The translations under genes were made by a program, and so were the position numbers. 36,488 nt of DNA from contig CAMAVM010000024.1 in NCBI GenBank assembly GCA_945861705.1, positions 1 through 36,488 of the forward strand, written 5' to 3'. This document shows, one piece after another, positions 26,804 to 34,330 of this stretch. Each line of letters opens with the position of its first letter. The first letter of the stretch is position 1. The notes under the pieces were generated by a model that made no database searches, was not told the DNA's origin, and saw nothing but the letters and a program-made list of their open reading frames with translations. The stretch comes from Methylomagnum ishizawai (GTDB lineage: Bacteria > Pseudomonadota > Gammaproteobacteria > Methylococcales > Methylomonadaceae).

Positions 26804-28030
26804 ATGGAAAAATACCTCGTTGGCGGTGCTGTCCGCGATCAGCTCCTGGGCTATCCGGTAAAGGAGCGCGATTGGGTCGTGGTTGGGGAAACGCCGAAAT
26901 CCATGGTTAAGCAGGGCTTTCGTGCGGTGGGTAAAGATTTTCCGGTTTTCCTCCACCCAGAAAGCCATGAAGAATATGCGCTCGCAAGAACCGAACGAAA
27001 AACCGCGCCGGGCTACAAAGGTTTTATCGTCCATGCGGATGTTGACGTTACATTGGAGCAGGATTTACAGCGCCGGGATTTAACCATCAATGCCATTGCC
27101 TTGACTCCAGAAGGCGAGGTCATTGACCCTTATGGCGGGAAGGATGACTTAGACAAGCGGCTATTTAGGCACGTTTCGCCGGCTTTCGCAGAAGACCCCG
27201 TGCGTATCCTCCGAGTAGCCCGATTTGCGGCACGTTATCATCATTTGGGATTTAAGCTGGCAACAGATACAAAGGAATTGATGCAAGGGATGGTCGATGC
27301 AGGAGAAGTCGATCATCTGGTGCCAGAACGGGTTTGGGCAGAGTTGTTCAAAGCCTTAAATGAAACGTCACCTTCCGCATTTTTTTATACCTTGCTGGAT
27401 TGCGGCGCACTCGAAAAAATCTTTCCAGAAATTTATAACCTGTTTGGCGTACCGCAACCGGAAAAATACCATCCAGAAATTGATACCGGATTGCATAGCA
27501 TGATGTGCTTAGAACAGGCGGCATTATTAACGCCTAAGCCCGAAGTCAGGTTTGCTGCCTTGGTGCATGATCTGGGTAAGGCGTTGTCACCCAAGGACAA
27601 TCTGCCCCATCATTACGGACACGAAACCAAGGGCTTGCCCGTCTTGGAGGCTTTGTGCGACCGTTTACGTGTACCTAATGCTTTCAAGTCATTAGCTTCA
27701 CACGTGATGCAATATCACACCCATTGCCATAAGGTAACGGAATTAAAGCCATCAACTTTGGTTGACCTGTTGAACGCTTTAGGTGCGTTTAAACAGCATA
27801 ACCAGTTTTCCGAATTCTTGCTGGCGTGCGAGGCAGATGCCAAAGGCCGTACAGGGCTTGAACATAAGCCTTACCCGCAAGCGGCTTATTTGTTTACAGC
27901 AGCGAAAGTAGCAGCATCCGTTGATACCTCAGACTTGATGGATGGTAAGCTGCAAGGCGCAGAAATTGGTGAAGCTATCCGCCGTTTGCGTATCCAGGCA
28001 ATTGCCGATATAACTAAACCAGAACAATGA
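26804..28030 (+). CDS. cca: CCA-adding tRNA nucleotidyltransferase (with HD domain)
   Basis: Cca builds or repairs the 3'-terminal CCA of tRNAs without a template. The 408 residues match the gammaproteobacterial class I-type bacterial enzyme. It has LVGGAVRDQLLG (5-16), the metal-binding E21 and D23 (KERDWVVVG), the RRDLTINAIA motif and EDPVRILRVARFAAR. A C-terminal HD phosphohydrolase domain follows (AALVHDLGKALSPKDNLPHHYGHE). The ATG at 26804 is the family start; an upstream in-frame start would add 29 unsupported residues. It precedes yajQ by about 30 bp. Confidence 0.96.
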   Translation: MEKYLVGGAVRDQLLGYPVKERDWVVVGETPKSMVKQGFRAVGKDFPVFLHPESHEEYALARTERKTAPGYKGFIVHADVDVTLEQDLQRRDLTINAIALTPEGEVIDPYGGKDDLDKRLFRHVSPAFAEDPVRILRVARFAARYHHLGFKLATDTKELMQGMVDAGEVDHLVPERVWAELFKALNETSPSAFFYTLLDCGALEKIFPEIYNLFGVPQPEKYHPEIDTGLHSMMCLEQAALLTPKPEVRFAALVHDLGKALSPKDNLPHHYGHETKGLPVLEALCDRLRVPNAFKSLASHVMQYHTHCHKVTELKPSTLVDLLNALGAFKQHNQFSEFLLACEADAKGRTGLEHKPYPQAAYLFTAAKVAASVDTSDLMDGKLQGAEIGEAIRRLRIQAIADITKPEQ

Positions 28031-28061
28031 ATTAACGCTAACTAACACGACGACTAAAGCC

Positions 28062-28544
28062 ATGCCATCATTTGATATTATTTCCGAATTCGACCCACAC
28101 GAAGTCAAAAACGCTATCGACCAAGCCAGCAAGGAAGTCGGTACGCGCTTCGATTTTAAGGGTACAGACTCCAGCTTCGAGCTGACCGATAACAAAGTCA
28201 TCATGATTTCCGAATCCACTTTCCAACTCCAGCAGATGTTCAGCATCGTGTGCGCGAAATTGAGCCGTCGCGGTGTGGACATTGCCTGCATGGAAGTGGG
28301 CGATGCCAAAGGTAGCGGTAAGCTCATGCGTCAGGAAATCACCTTGAAGCAGGGGCTTGATAGTGCATTCGCCAAAAAAATCGTTAAATTGATAAAAGAC
28401 AAAAAACTGAAAGTACAAGCCGCTATCCAAGGCGAACAAGTCAGGGTCACGGGCAAAAAACGCGATGATTTGCAGGAAGTCATCCAGATGCTAAAGGAAG
28501 AAAAACTGGAAATGCCTTTGCAGTTTGAGAATTTTAGGGATTAG
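28062..28544 (+). CDS. yajQ: YajQ family nucleotide-binding protein
   Basis: YajQ proteins have two RNP-like ferredoxin folds, bind nucleotides or RNA, and in Xanthomonas and Pseudomonas bind cyclic di-GMP. The 160-residue product is full length: MPSFDIISEFDPHEVKNAID at the start, TRFDFKGTDSSFEL, GKLMRQEITLKQGLD, VQAAIQGEQVRVTGKKRDDLQ and the end MPLQFENFRD. The last residues match the family exactly. It closely follows cca on the same strand and is the last conserved housekeeping gene before the accessory island. Confidence 0.95.
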   Translation: MPSFDIISEFDPHEVKNAIDQASKEVGTRFDFKGTDSSFELTDNKVIMISESTFQLQQMFSIVCAKLSRRGVDIACMEVGDAKGSGKLMRQEITLKQGLDSAFAKKIVKLIKDKKLKVQAAIQGEQVRVTGKKRDDLQEVIQMLKEEKLEMPLQFENFRD

Positions 28545-28915
28545 ATCGTTGTAAAGCTCAGAACTTGATCTGATGCTCAGAAATTAATTTGTACTGTCGG
28601 GCTGAATCCGACCCAAACCAGTAGTTGGAGGCCAACAACTAATTTTCCGTTAAGCGGACGCTCAAATAAGATTCTGGAGGGTGCGCCCCGGCAAAACAAG
28701 TGCCATTTTGCATAGTGCAAATTATGCGAACAAGAGGGGTGCGGAAAGCAGCCCCGACTTATTCGCATAATCCAGGGCATTATGTATATTGGCACGGTTT
28801 TGCCAAGGCAAGGCATAGCCAGTCAAGGGTGGAAGCGGATTGCGCCGCATAGGATGGTTCAATTCGGCGCACTGCCTTTCAGTTAGTGCGCCTTGCCTTA
28901 CCGTGTTACGCGGCT
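28545..28915. repeat. Gene-free junction of core genome and accessory island, with repeats
   Basis: No gene is supported. ATTATGCGAA (28721-28730) and TTCGCATAAT (28762-28771) are perfect 10-bp arms of a long imperfect hairpin. A second pair of GCGCC/GGCGC motifs lies at about 28839-28868. The GGGCTGAATCCGACCC stretch near 28600 is itself palindromic. A 79-residue minus-strand frame here is repeat-derived. It separates yajQ from the Rhs fragments. Confidence 0.5.
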
Positions 28916-29299
28916 TTAATCCGCCGATCGGTCATACGGTGGATATATGCGAATACCTATGCTAAAACCTAATTGAGACAACCTTATTACCGTTGACGAA
29001 TCTATCAAAGTATCCAACTGAGTTCCACTTTCAAAACCAATATCAAAAATCTTTTCATTGCAGTTTTTTAAAATTATTGCCAAAGTAGCTGGCAAAGATT
29101 CAAATAGATCTAAAAATTTTGAGATATCTGCTTGTGGTGTTTTTGTATCAATGAGTTTTGTTTCTAGTCCAACAGAATTCCCTTTATCATTTGATTCATT
29201 CCAAAGAATGAATATGTCGTCTTGCAGGTACGATATAATGTCTGCCAAGGATTGATTTGACTGCAAAATACAATCCACATTTAAGTATGTAGATTCCAT
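28916..29299 (-). CDS. Candidate immunity protein for the first Rhs toxin tip
   Basis: This 127-residue acidic protein (LADIISYLQDDIFILWNES; FESLPATLAIILKN; RLSQLGFSIGIRIYPP) matches no family I can name. It begins 3 bases after the stop of the Rhs toxin tip on the same strand, with a GAAG element before the ATG. A small acidic gene immediately after an Rhs variable end is, by established pattern, usually the cognate immunity gene. Its low GC content compared with the Rhs core is typical of such exchangeable cassettes. Function is assigned by position only. Confidence 0.6.
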   Translation of the reverse strand: MESTYLNVDCILQSNQSLADIISYLQDDIFILWNESNDKGNSVGLETKLIDTKTPQADISKFLDLFESLPATLAIILKNCNEKIFDIGFESGTQLDTLIDSSTVIRLSQLGFSIGIRIYPPYDRSAD

Positions 29300-29302
29300 A
29301 AA

Positions 29303-30345
29303 CTACTTCAGCTTTTTACAGCGTTTCGGTTTAATATGTCTTGCATTGTAGCCAATGGGGGCTGAGTTTTGGACTAATTTTTTCCAATTGTAAACTGCAT
29401 CGGCTTCGTCAATACCATAAGCAACGAACCAACCCATGCGTATCACTTCTTTTCGTGTTCCAACTTTATCATATTGACCGGGCTCTTCACACATCCATTT
29501 ACCACACTTTTCTCCGCTAATAGTTTCACTATCAACGGAATCAGGAATAATGCCATCATCTGGAGGCGATATCGGATGTGTAATCGCCCACCAACCGCCG
29601 CCGCCAATAACTACTATCCCGCAAAGAATAGGGTTCGTTGCGCATATCGGGCCAATAACTGGTATTGCGGGGTTCAACCCCTCCGGATCAACGAAGTTTA
29701 CCGGATTCCCGCCGACATATGCGTAAGTATTAATCCCCCCACCCAAGCCAATCGGGTCGGACTGGGTATAAGTTCCTGTGCCTGGGCTGTAGTTCCGGTG
29801 GTAATTATAGTACAGCCCGGTCTCTGCGTCATACAATTGCCCTGGGAAGCGTGGGTTGTAGGTGAATGCGCCGAGGGCGGCGGGGTTCTGGTTGGGTTGG
29901 GTGATGCCAAAGGGGTCGGCGTTGTCCCAGCGCCAGAGCATTTGGTTGTCGGTGGCACGGGTGATGACTCTGGGTGTGCCGAGGTGGTCGGCAAACACGT
30001 AGTTGACGCTGGTGGCGATGGCGACAGGCAGGGCTTGGACGGCATCGGCGGCTATTTTGCCGGTACTGTTGGTATTGAGCTTAACGGTGACGATGCTGGG
30101 GGCGGCAACGGTTTTGACCTCTAAGTTAGTCCAGGTGTTGCCCGTGGTGCGCTGGTTGATGAGTTTGCTGCTTATGCCGTCTGTGCCGGTAACGGTGTAT
30201 TTGACATCATAGCCACGGACGGAATCGGCTGTCCAACGGGCTTGGATATAGTATTTACCTGGCGTGGGCAGGTTGAGCGTCCAGGTGAAGCTGTCAGTGC
30301 CTGCGCTGGTGGTTTCCGACGGCCAAGCATCGATGGCGGTGACTT
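29303..30345 (-). CDS. Rhs C-terminal fragment with variable toxin tip 1 (5'-truncated)
   Basis: Rhs/YD-repeat proteins deliver a variable C-terminal toxin to neighbouring cells. Only the last part of the core is present: FADHLGTPRVIT, DAETGLYYNYHRNYSPGTGT, QSDPIGLGGGINTYAYVGGNP, ending at the boundary VDPEGL. A tip of about 125 residues follows, with a glycine-rich hydrophobic stretch (CGIVVIGGGGWWAI) and a basic end (APIGYNARHIKPKRCKKLK) of unrecognised activity. The first in-frame ATG is at 29998. The frame stays open upstream with clear core homology to about 30345 and then meets unrelated repeat DNA and a stop at 30383-30385, so the normal start is missing. It is probably silent unless joined to a full core by recombination. 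Confidence 0.8.
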
Positions 30346-30386
30346 GAGCCGGGACGGGGCATGTTGCCCCGTTCGTAGGGTTTCAG

Positions 30387-30452
30387 CGTGGTTCAACAAC
30401 GCCACTGTCGGCAAAATGTGAGTGACAGGGTACATACCCCGTCACGCGTTCG
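30387..30452. repeat. 66-bp interspersed repeat, copy A (with hairpin)
   Basis: This unit matches 31379-31445 with few differences. Its right half is a hairpin, GTGACAGGGTA-CA-TACCCCGTCAC, with one mismatch. It begins at the truncated edge of the first Rhs fragment, so it may mark the recombination point that removed the 5' part. Confidence 0.65.
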
Positions 30453-30666
30453 TGCCGTCAGGAAGGAGGAGTCCATACCATTGCCGTACGCGGTTGTCTT
30501 GCCCAAACAACGCGAACGATGCGCCTCCCTTCGTTCGGCACATCCTATAAGCGCACCTTATGGCCTTGTTTTTAGGTCACTAAAATCATCATTTGGTTCG
30601 CTGTTAACGCCAGAAGGCCAAACATCAGATGACATAAAACTTCCTGATTACCCACAAGCCTCAGCA

Positions 30667-30748
30667 AGTAGCCTCGATGAACGCAGTGGAATCGAGGATA
30701 AACGAAGCCTCCGATCCATCGATTCCGTTACACTCCATCGAGGCTACT
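30667..30748. repeat. 82-bp hairpin repeat built on GTAGCCTCGATG
   Basis: AGTAGCCTCGATG (30667-30679) and CATCGAGGCTACT (30736-30748) are perfect 13-bp arms. Inside them GGAATCGA and TCGATTCC form a second pair. The whole is a long imperfect palindrome of the REP/MITE kind. It supplies the ATG of a false 153-residue frame that runs into the PIN remnant. Confidence 0.6.
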
Positions 30749-30895
30749 CGCTTAGTTTGCACAATGCCTTTAAATCCCATGCGGCGGGTTACGCCGCGCA
30801 CGACCGCCAGTGACAGCTTGCACACAGTTGCAGGTTGCGCGGCTAACCACGCCCTACAACTGACCCGCCGTACGCGGTTTGCCAAGCCGTCGCCC

Positions 30896-31138
30896 ATTCA
30901 GGTTGTCATTGAACGGGTACGCTACCTTGAGCAACACTTCCAGGTGGCGGACGACAGTGCCACCGTCACGAGCCAATTGCTTGCCTTGATGGCAAACCAC
31001 CCAATCGGCGGCAAGCAAGTCCACGACGCCAATATCGTCGCCACCATGCTCACTTACGGCATCCCCTGCCTGTTGACCCACAACGCCAGGGATTTTGAAC
31101 GGTTCGGCGATATGGTCACAGTTGAGGGCATTGCTTAG
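30896..31138 (+). pseudogene. Remnant of a VapC-type PIN-domain toxin (C-terminal half)
   Basis: Only the second half of a PIN ribonuclease is present. The readable part is QVVIERVRYLEQHF, then VTSQLLALMANHPIGGKQVHDANIVATMLTYGIPCLLTHNARDFERFG, in which HDA and THNARDFERF carry the later acidic residues of the PIN active site. The N-terminal half with the first catalytic aspartate is replaced by repeat sequence, and no antitoxin gene precedes it. The upstream ATG at 30677 lies in a hairpin repeat and is not a genuine start. It is inserted between two Rhs cassettes and runs opposite to them. Confidence 0.75.
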
Positions 31139-31220
31139 CTGGGGCTGTTAAAACAAACCTAAGTCAATTACCTTCTGGTAAGGCAGGGTTTCCGTTGAGC
31201 GCACAGCGCGAATAAGGGGT

Positions 31221-31259
31221 GTGAAGTGGGCAAACCATGAAATGGTTGGCCAACTTCAC
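31221..31259. repeat. 18-bp hairpin
   Basis: GTGAAGTGGGCAAACCAT (31221-31238) pairs with ATGGTTGGCCAACTTCAC (31242-31259) at 16 of 18 positions, with a 3-base loop. It lies in the 550-bp stretch after the PIN remnant, in which I see no gene. Confidence 0.55.
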
Positions 31260-31378
31260 CTATCCTGCCCTCCTTTTAACCGATATTTTGCGACACTTTG
31301 GGAAACTGGCGGAAATTTTTGGCAATTGTCCGCAATGAGTTGAAATTTTCCGCAACAGGTCGGCAAGGCTAGTTTCGA

Positions 31379-31445
31379 CGTGGTACAACAATGTCACCGT
31401 CGGCAAAACGTGAGTGACGGGGTAACATACCCCGTCACGCGTTCG
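31379..31445. repeat. 67-bp interspersed repeat, copy B (with perfect hairpin)
   Basis: This is the partner of the repeat at 30387-30452. Its hairpin GTGACGGGGTA-ACA-TACCCCGTCAC (31414-31438) has perfect 11-bp arms. The two copies bracket the PIN remnant in direct orientation, so the segment could have arrived, or could leave, by recombination between them. Confidence 0.65.
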
Positions 31446-31513
31446 GTACGCACCGCATACCATATTCCAAGCCGAATGATTGCGTGACATCCAAAAGGTA
31501 CGCGATGCGTACC

Positions 31514-31648
31514 CTACTCGGCTGCCCTTGCTTTCGACCCCATAAATGACGTATCAACTAGACAACGCTCTTTGTTTACTGGCATACAAGCTAGTTCTTT
31601 ATCTTGTGGAAAAGTAAATATTCCACCTTTTTCTTTATACAAAAAAGA
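31514..31648 (-). pseudogene. Orphan C-terminal coding fragment, unrecognised
   Basis: On the minus strand a frame without a usable start reads SFLYKEKGGIFTFPQDKELA, CMPVNKERCLVDTSFMGSKA, then RAAE and TAG. The amino-acid mix and AT-rich codon use resemble the nearby immunity genes rather than the surrounding GC-rich repeats. It may be the tail of a lost toxin or immunity gene from an older Rhs cassette. No family is recognised, and it is too short to be certain it is coding. Confidence 0.3.
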
Positions 31649-31693
31649 TCGGCGGGGTACATCCGTCGGAACACGGCTAACGCCGCTTCCGAC

Positions 31694-31942
31694 TTACGGG
31701 TAAGCACAAATAATATTATCGTCTTCATCAGGATAATGAATAAAACCAAGCTCATTAGTTTTAACCATTACCCCTTTAGACAAAGTGCCACCGCCAATAA
31801 GGGTCTCTTTAGTCAGCCAATCCTCATATCCCTCAAGGCATTTCTGTTGGTCATAATCACACACAACCGTCCCTTTTACATTACCTTCTACTATTACGTG
31901 ATCTCCAACTTGTATTGCTATGCCATTTTGCTTATACAGCAT
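31694..31942 (-). CDS. Candidate immunity protein for the second Rhs toxin tip
   Basis: The 82-residue acidic protein starts 16 bases after the stop of the second Rhs tip, at an ATG with GAGG at good spacing; a TTG nine codons upstream is less likely. It reads QNGIAIQVGDHVIVEGNVKG, TVVCDY, GYEDWLTKETLIGGGTLSKG, NELGFIHYPDEDD, which suggests a small all-beta (SH3-like) fold. Its place directly after the variable end of an Rhs gene and its acidic nature support an immunity role. I know no named family for it. Confidence 0.65.
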   Translation of the reverse strand: MLYKQNGIAIQVGDHVIVEGNVKGTVVCDYDQQKCLEGYEDWLTKETLIGGGTLSKGVMVKTNELGFIHYPDEDDNIICAYP

Positions 31943-31958
31943 ATTGTTAACCTCATTT

Positions 31959-33212
31959 TTAGTTTGCAAAAAGTTCTATAGGTATAGCATCGGGCGGTAA
32001 TTCATGAGTCTTAAGAACATACTTTTGCTTTTGCCAAAAACATTGGCAATTATTAGGGTTTTGATTGGCAATGAATATATTGTGGTGTGAACCATAAACA
32101 CCATGTTCCATTACATCGTCTGGAATAACATCTAAGGGACGATAAGCAACAGTTCCGACAGGAACAATTTTCCCACTTATCGTCTTGCATGGTGGACATG
32201 GCTTATCTGGAGGACAAAGAGCATCATAAATATCCTCAACTATGCCACCGATTCCACGACTAGGTGCTCCATCTGTTCCTGGGCTTAAACCCAATGGATC
32301 TACCGCATTGACCGGGTTCCCCCCAACATAGGCATAAGTATTAATCCCCCCACCCAAGCCAATTGGGTCGGACTGGGTATACGTCCCTGTGCCTGGGCTA
32401 TAGCTGCGGTGGTAATTATAGTACAGCCCGGTCTCTGCGTCATACAGTTGACCTGGGAATCTTGGGTTGTAGGTGAATGCGCCGAGGGCGGCGGGGTTGG
32501 TGTTGGGTTGGGTGACACCGAACGGGTCGGCATTGTCCCAGCGCCAGAGCATCTGGTTGTCGGTGGCACGGGTGATGACACGGGGTGTGCCGAGGTGGTC
32601 GGCAAACACGTAGTTGACGCTGGTGGCGATGGCGACAGGCAGGGCTTGGACGGCATCGGCGGCTATTTTGCCGGTACTGTTGGTATTGAGCTTAACGGTG
32701 ACGATGCCGGGGGCGGCAACGGTTTTTACCCATAGGTTAGTCCAGGTGTTGCCTGTGGTGCGCTGGTTGATGAGTTTGCTGCTTACGCCGTCTGTGCCGG
32801 TAACGGTGTATTTGACATCATAGCCACGGACGGAGTCGGCTGTCCAACGGGCTTGGATATAGTATTTACCTGGCGTGGGCAGGTTGAGCGTCCAGGTGAA
32901 GCTATCAGTGCCTGCACTGGCGATGTGGGTTTGGTAATCCGTGCCTTGGAAGCCTGCGACAGTGGTTTCCGACGGCCAAGCACCGACCACGGTGACATTG
33001 GCGGTATCGGTGTTATCCACCATGACCGCACCAGGGCCGGTGAGGGTGGTGGTCTGGGTGAGTGCGGCGATGGGCAGATCGCCGAGGTAGACGGTCTCTT
33101 GCTTGGGGTTGCCAAAGAAGTCGTATTCACCCAGGAGGCGGCCTTGTTCGTCGTAGACGTACTGGGTAATGGTGGTATCGGTCGTGCCAGAATCAATGGG
33201 GTCAGACTCCAT
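31959..33212 (-). CDS. Rhs C-terminal fragment with variable toxin tip 2 (5'-truncated)
   Basis: The longer of the two Rhs fragments (417 residues from the ATG at 33212, against well over 1,000 in complete Rhs proteins) begins with a YD repeat (YVYDEQGRLLGEYDFFGNP). It runs through a beta-rich insert (FTWTLNLPTPGKYYIQARWT) to the conserved end FADHLGTPRVIT, YSPGTGTYTQSDPIGLGGGI and boundary VDPLGL. The tip of about 105 residues contains CPPDKPCPPCKTISGKIVPV, HGVYGSHHNIFIANQNP and NNCQCFWQKQKY, a Cys/His-rich pattern found at the ends of other polymorphic toxins, of unknown activity. The ATG lies inside a REP-like hairpin, so the start is an accident of truncation at the boundary with the RAYT gene. 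Confidence 0.8.
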   Translation of the reverse strand: MESDPIDSGTTDTTITQYVYDEQGRLLGEYDFFGNPKQETVYLGDLPIAALTQTTTLTGPGAVMVDNTDTANVTVVGAWPSETTVAGFQGTDYQTHIASAGTDSFTWTLNLPTPGKYYIQARWTADSVRGYDVKYTVTGTDGVSSKLINQRTTGNTWTNLWVKTVAAPGIVTVKLNTNSTGKIAADAVQALPVAIATSVNYVFADHLGTPRVITRATDNQMLWRWDNADPFGVTQPNTNPAALGAFTYNPRFPGQLYDAETGLYYNYHRSYSPGTGTYTQSDPIGLGGGINTYAYVGGNPVNAVDPLGLSPGTDGAPSRGIGGIVEDIYDALCPPDKPCPPCKTISGKIVPVGTVAYRPLDVIPDDVMEHGVYGSHHNIFIANQNPNNCQCFWQKQKYVLKTHELPPDAIPIELFAN

Positions 33213-33215
33213 TGA
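33193..33215. repeat. REP-like hairpin beside the RAYT gene
   Basis: TCAATGG (33193-33199) and CCATTGA (33209-33215) enclose GGTCAGACT. Hairpins of this GGGGTCAGACTC form flank REP-associated transposase genes in many proteobacteria. It also marks the point where Rhs homology in the second fragment ends. Confidence 0.65.
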
Positions 33216-33268
33216 ATAACGCCGATTAACCAAGTACAATGCCCGCCTTATTAAACAAGGAGCAGGCA

Positions 33269-34003
33269 ATGGCCCGTTTACCCCGCTACGCCGTCCCCGG
33301 TCAACCCCAGCACGTCATCCTCCGGGGCAACAACCGCGCTGAAATCTTCTGCGCCGAGGTCGATTATCGCTTCTACCTTGACAAGTTGGAACAGGCCTGC
33401 GCCAAGCACGGCTGCTCGGTCCACGCCTACGTGCTGATGACCAACCACGTCCACCTGCTCATTACGCCTCAGCACGAACACAGCCTTGGTAAAGCCATGC
33501 AAATGCTGGGGCGGTATTATGTGCAATTCTACAATTATTGCTACCGGCGCACCGGCACCCTGTTTGAAGGCCGCTACAAGGCGACCTTGGTCGATTCGGA
33601 AAGCTATTTGCTGACCTGTATGCGCTACATCGAATTGAACCCGGTGCGGGCGGGGATGGTGGATGGCCCCGCCGATTACCAGTGGTCGAGCTATGGCGCT
33701 AACGCCTTAGGGCAAGTCGACTGGTTGGTTGCGCCGCATGTCGAATACCTGCGTCTGGGGGCATCGGAAGCCACCCGCCAGTCCGCTTATCGCGACTTGT
33801 TTAAGCACCATATCCCTGAGGAATCCATCAACGACATCCGAGATGCCACCAACAAGGCCTGGGTCTTGGGCAATGACCGATTCAAACAGTGCATCCAAGA
33901 CCAACTAGGCCGACGGGTTGAACCCAAGACCAAGGGCGGCGACAGGAAATCGGAGCGATACAAAGCTGATCGAATCGACAAACTCAATAAGGCAATCGCC
34001 TGA
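33269..34003 (+). CDS. REP-associated tyrosine transposase (RAYT, IS200/IS605-like Y1)
   Basis: RAYTs are single-copy Y1 transposase relatives that bind and cleave REP hairpins. The 244-residue protein reads MARLPRYAVPGQPQHVILRG at the start and has the metal-binding HUH pair H60 and H62 (MTNHVHLLI). The catalytic tyrosine region is GRYYVQFYNYCYRRTGTLFEGRYKA, followed by LTCMRYIELNPVRAGMV. A basic tail (GRRVEPKTKGGDRKSERYK) follows. The ATG at 33269 has AAGGAG at ideal spacing. A REP-like hairpin lies just before it, and several hairpin repeats are scattered to the left. It looks intact. Confidence 0.93.
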   Translation: MARLPRYAVPGQPQHVILRGNNRAEIFCAEVDYRFYLDKLEQACAKHGCSVHAYVLMTNHVHLLITPQHEHSLGKAMQMLGRYYVQFYNYCYRRTGTLFEGRYKATLVDSESYLLTCMRYIELNPVRAGMVDGPADYQWSSYGANALGQVDWLVAPHVEYLRLGASEATRQSAYRDLFKHHIPEESINDIRDATNKAWVLGNDRFKQCIQDQLGRRVEPKTKGGDRKSERYKADRIDKLNKAIA

Positions 34004-34330
34004 GTGTCCGGTCTGGAGAAAGTTGAATTAGCACCATGGACTACCGCTAAGGGTCGGGAACAGTCGATAAACATACCAAAGTTTCGATCATTTTGAGTGG
34101 CGGGTTTGTATCGTAATCGGTGGTGGATTTGAATCATAATCGATGGCGGTTTTCACTGGAATATACAAACGGCCATTATGTGAAGTTTCCTTTTATGCAT
34201 AGAAACTTGTTTCTGAATGGTTTATAGCTTGTAATTAGCAGCTTTAGCAAGGCACCTTGCCTAAAAGACTGGACATAAATTCTGCAGTCGTTTGGATTGG
34301 ATATTTCTTAATCCATTTCTGGAGACTGCC
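34004..34330. repeat. Gene-free spacer with tandem 23-bp repeats
   Basis: GTGGCGGGTTTGTATCGTAA (start of unit 1, 34097-34119) and GTGGTGGATTTGAATCATAA (unit 2, 34120-34142) are adjacent 23-bp units differing at four positions. A weaker third unit follows at 34143-34165. Arrays like this occur at the ends of IS21-like elements as transposase sites, so this may be an old insertion-sequence end; no matching transposase is present. No gene is supported in the spacer. Confidence 0.5.

Noticed and set aside
29474..30124. 216-residue plus-strand ORF opposite the first Rhs fragment, and its counterpart at 32409-32735
   Set aside because: Both are antisense shadows of Rhs core DNA; the Rhs motifs on the minus strand are unmistakable.
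30387..31445. Repeats in the island as a CRISPR array
   Set aside because: There are only two copies about 1 kb apart, with unrelated DNA between and no cas genes; not an array.
31260..31490. 76-residue minus-strand ORF in the repeat region
   Set aside because: It consists largely of the 67-bp interspersed repeat and has no protein-family pattern.
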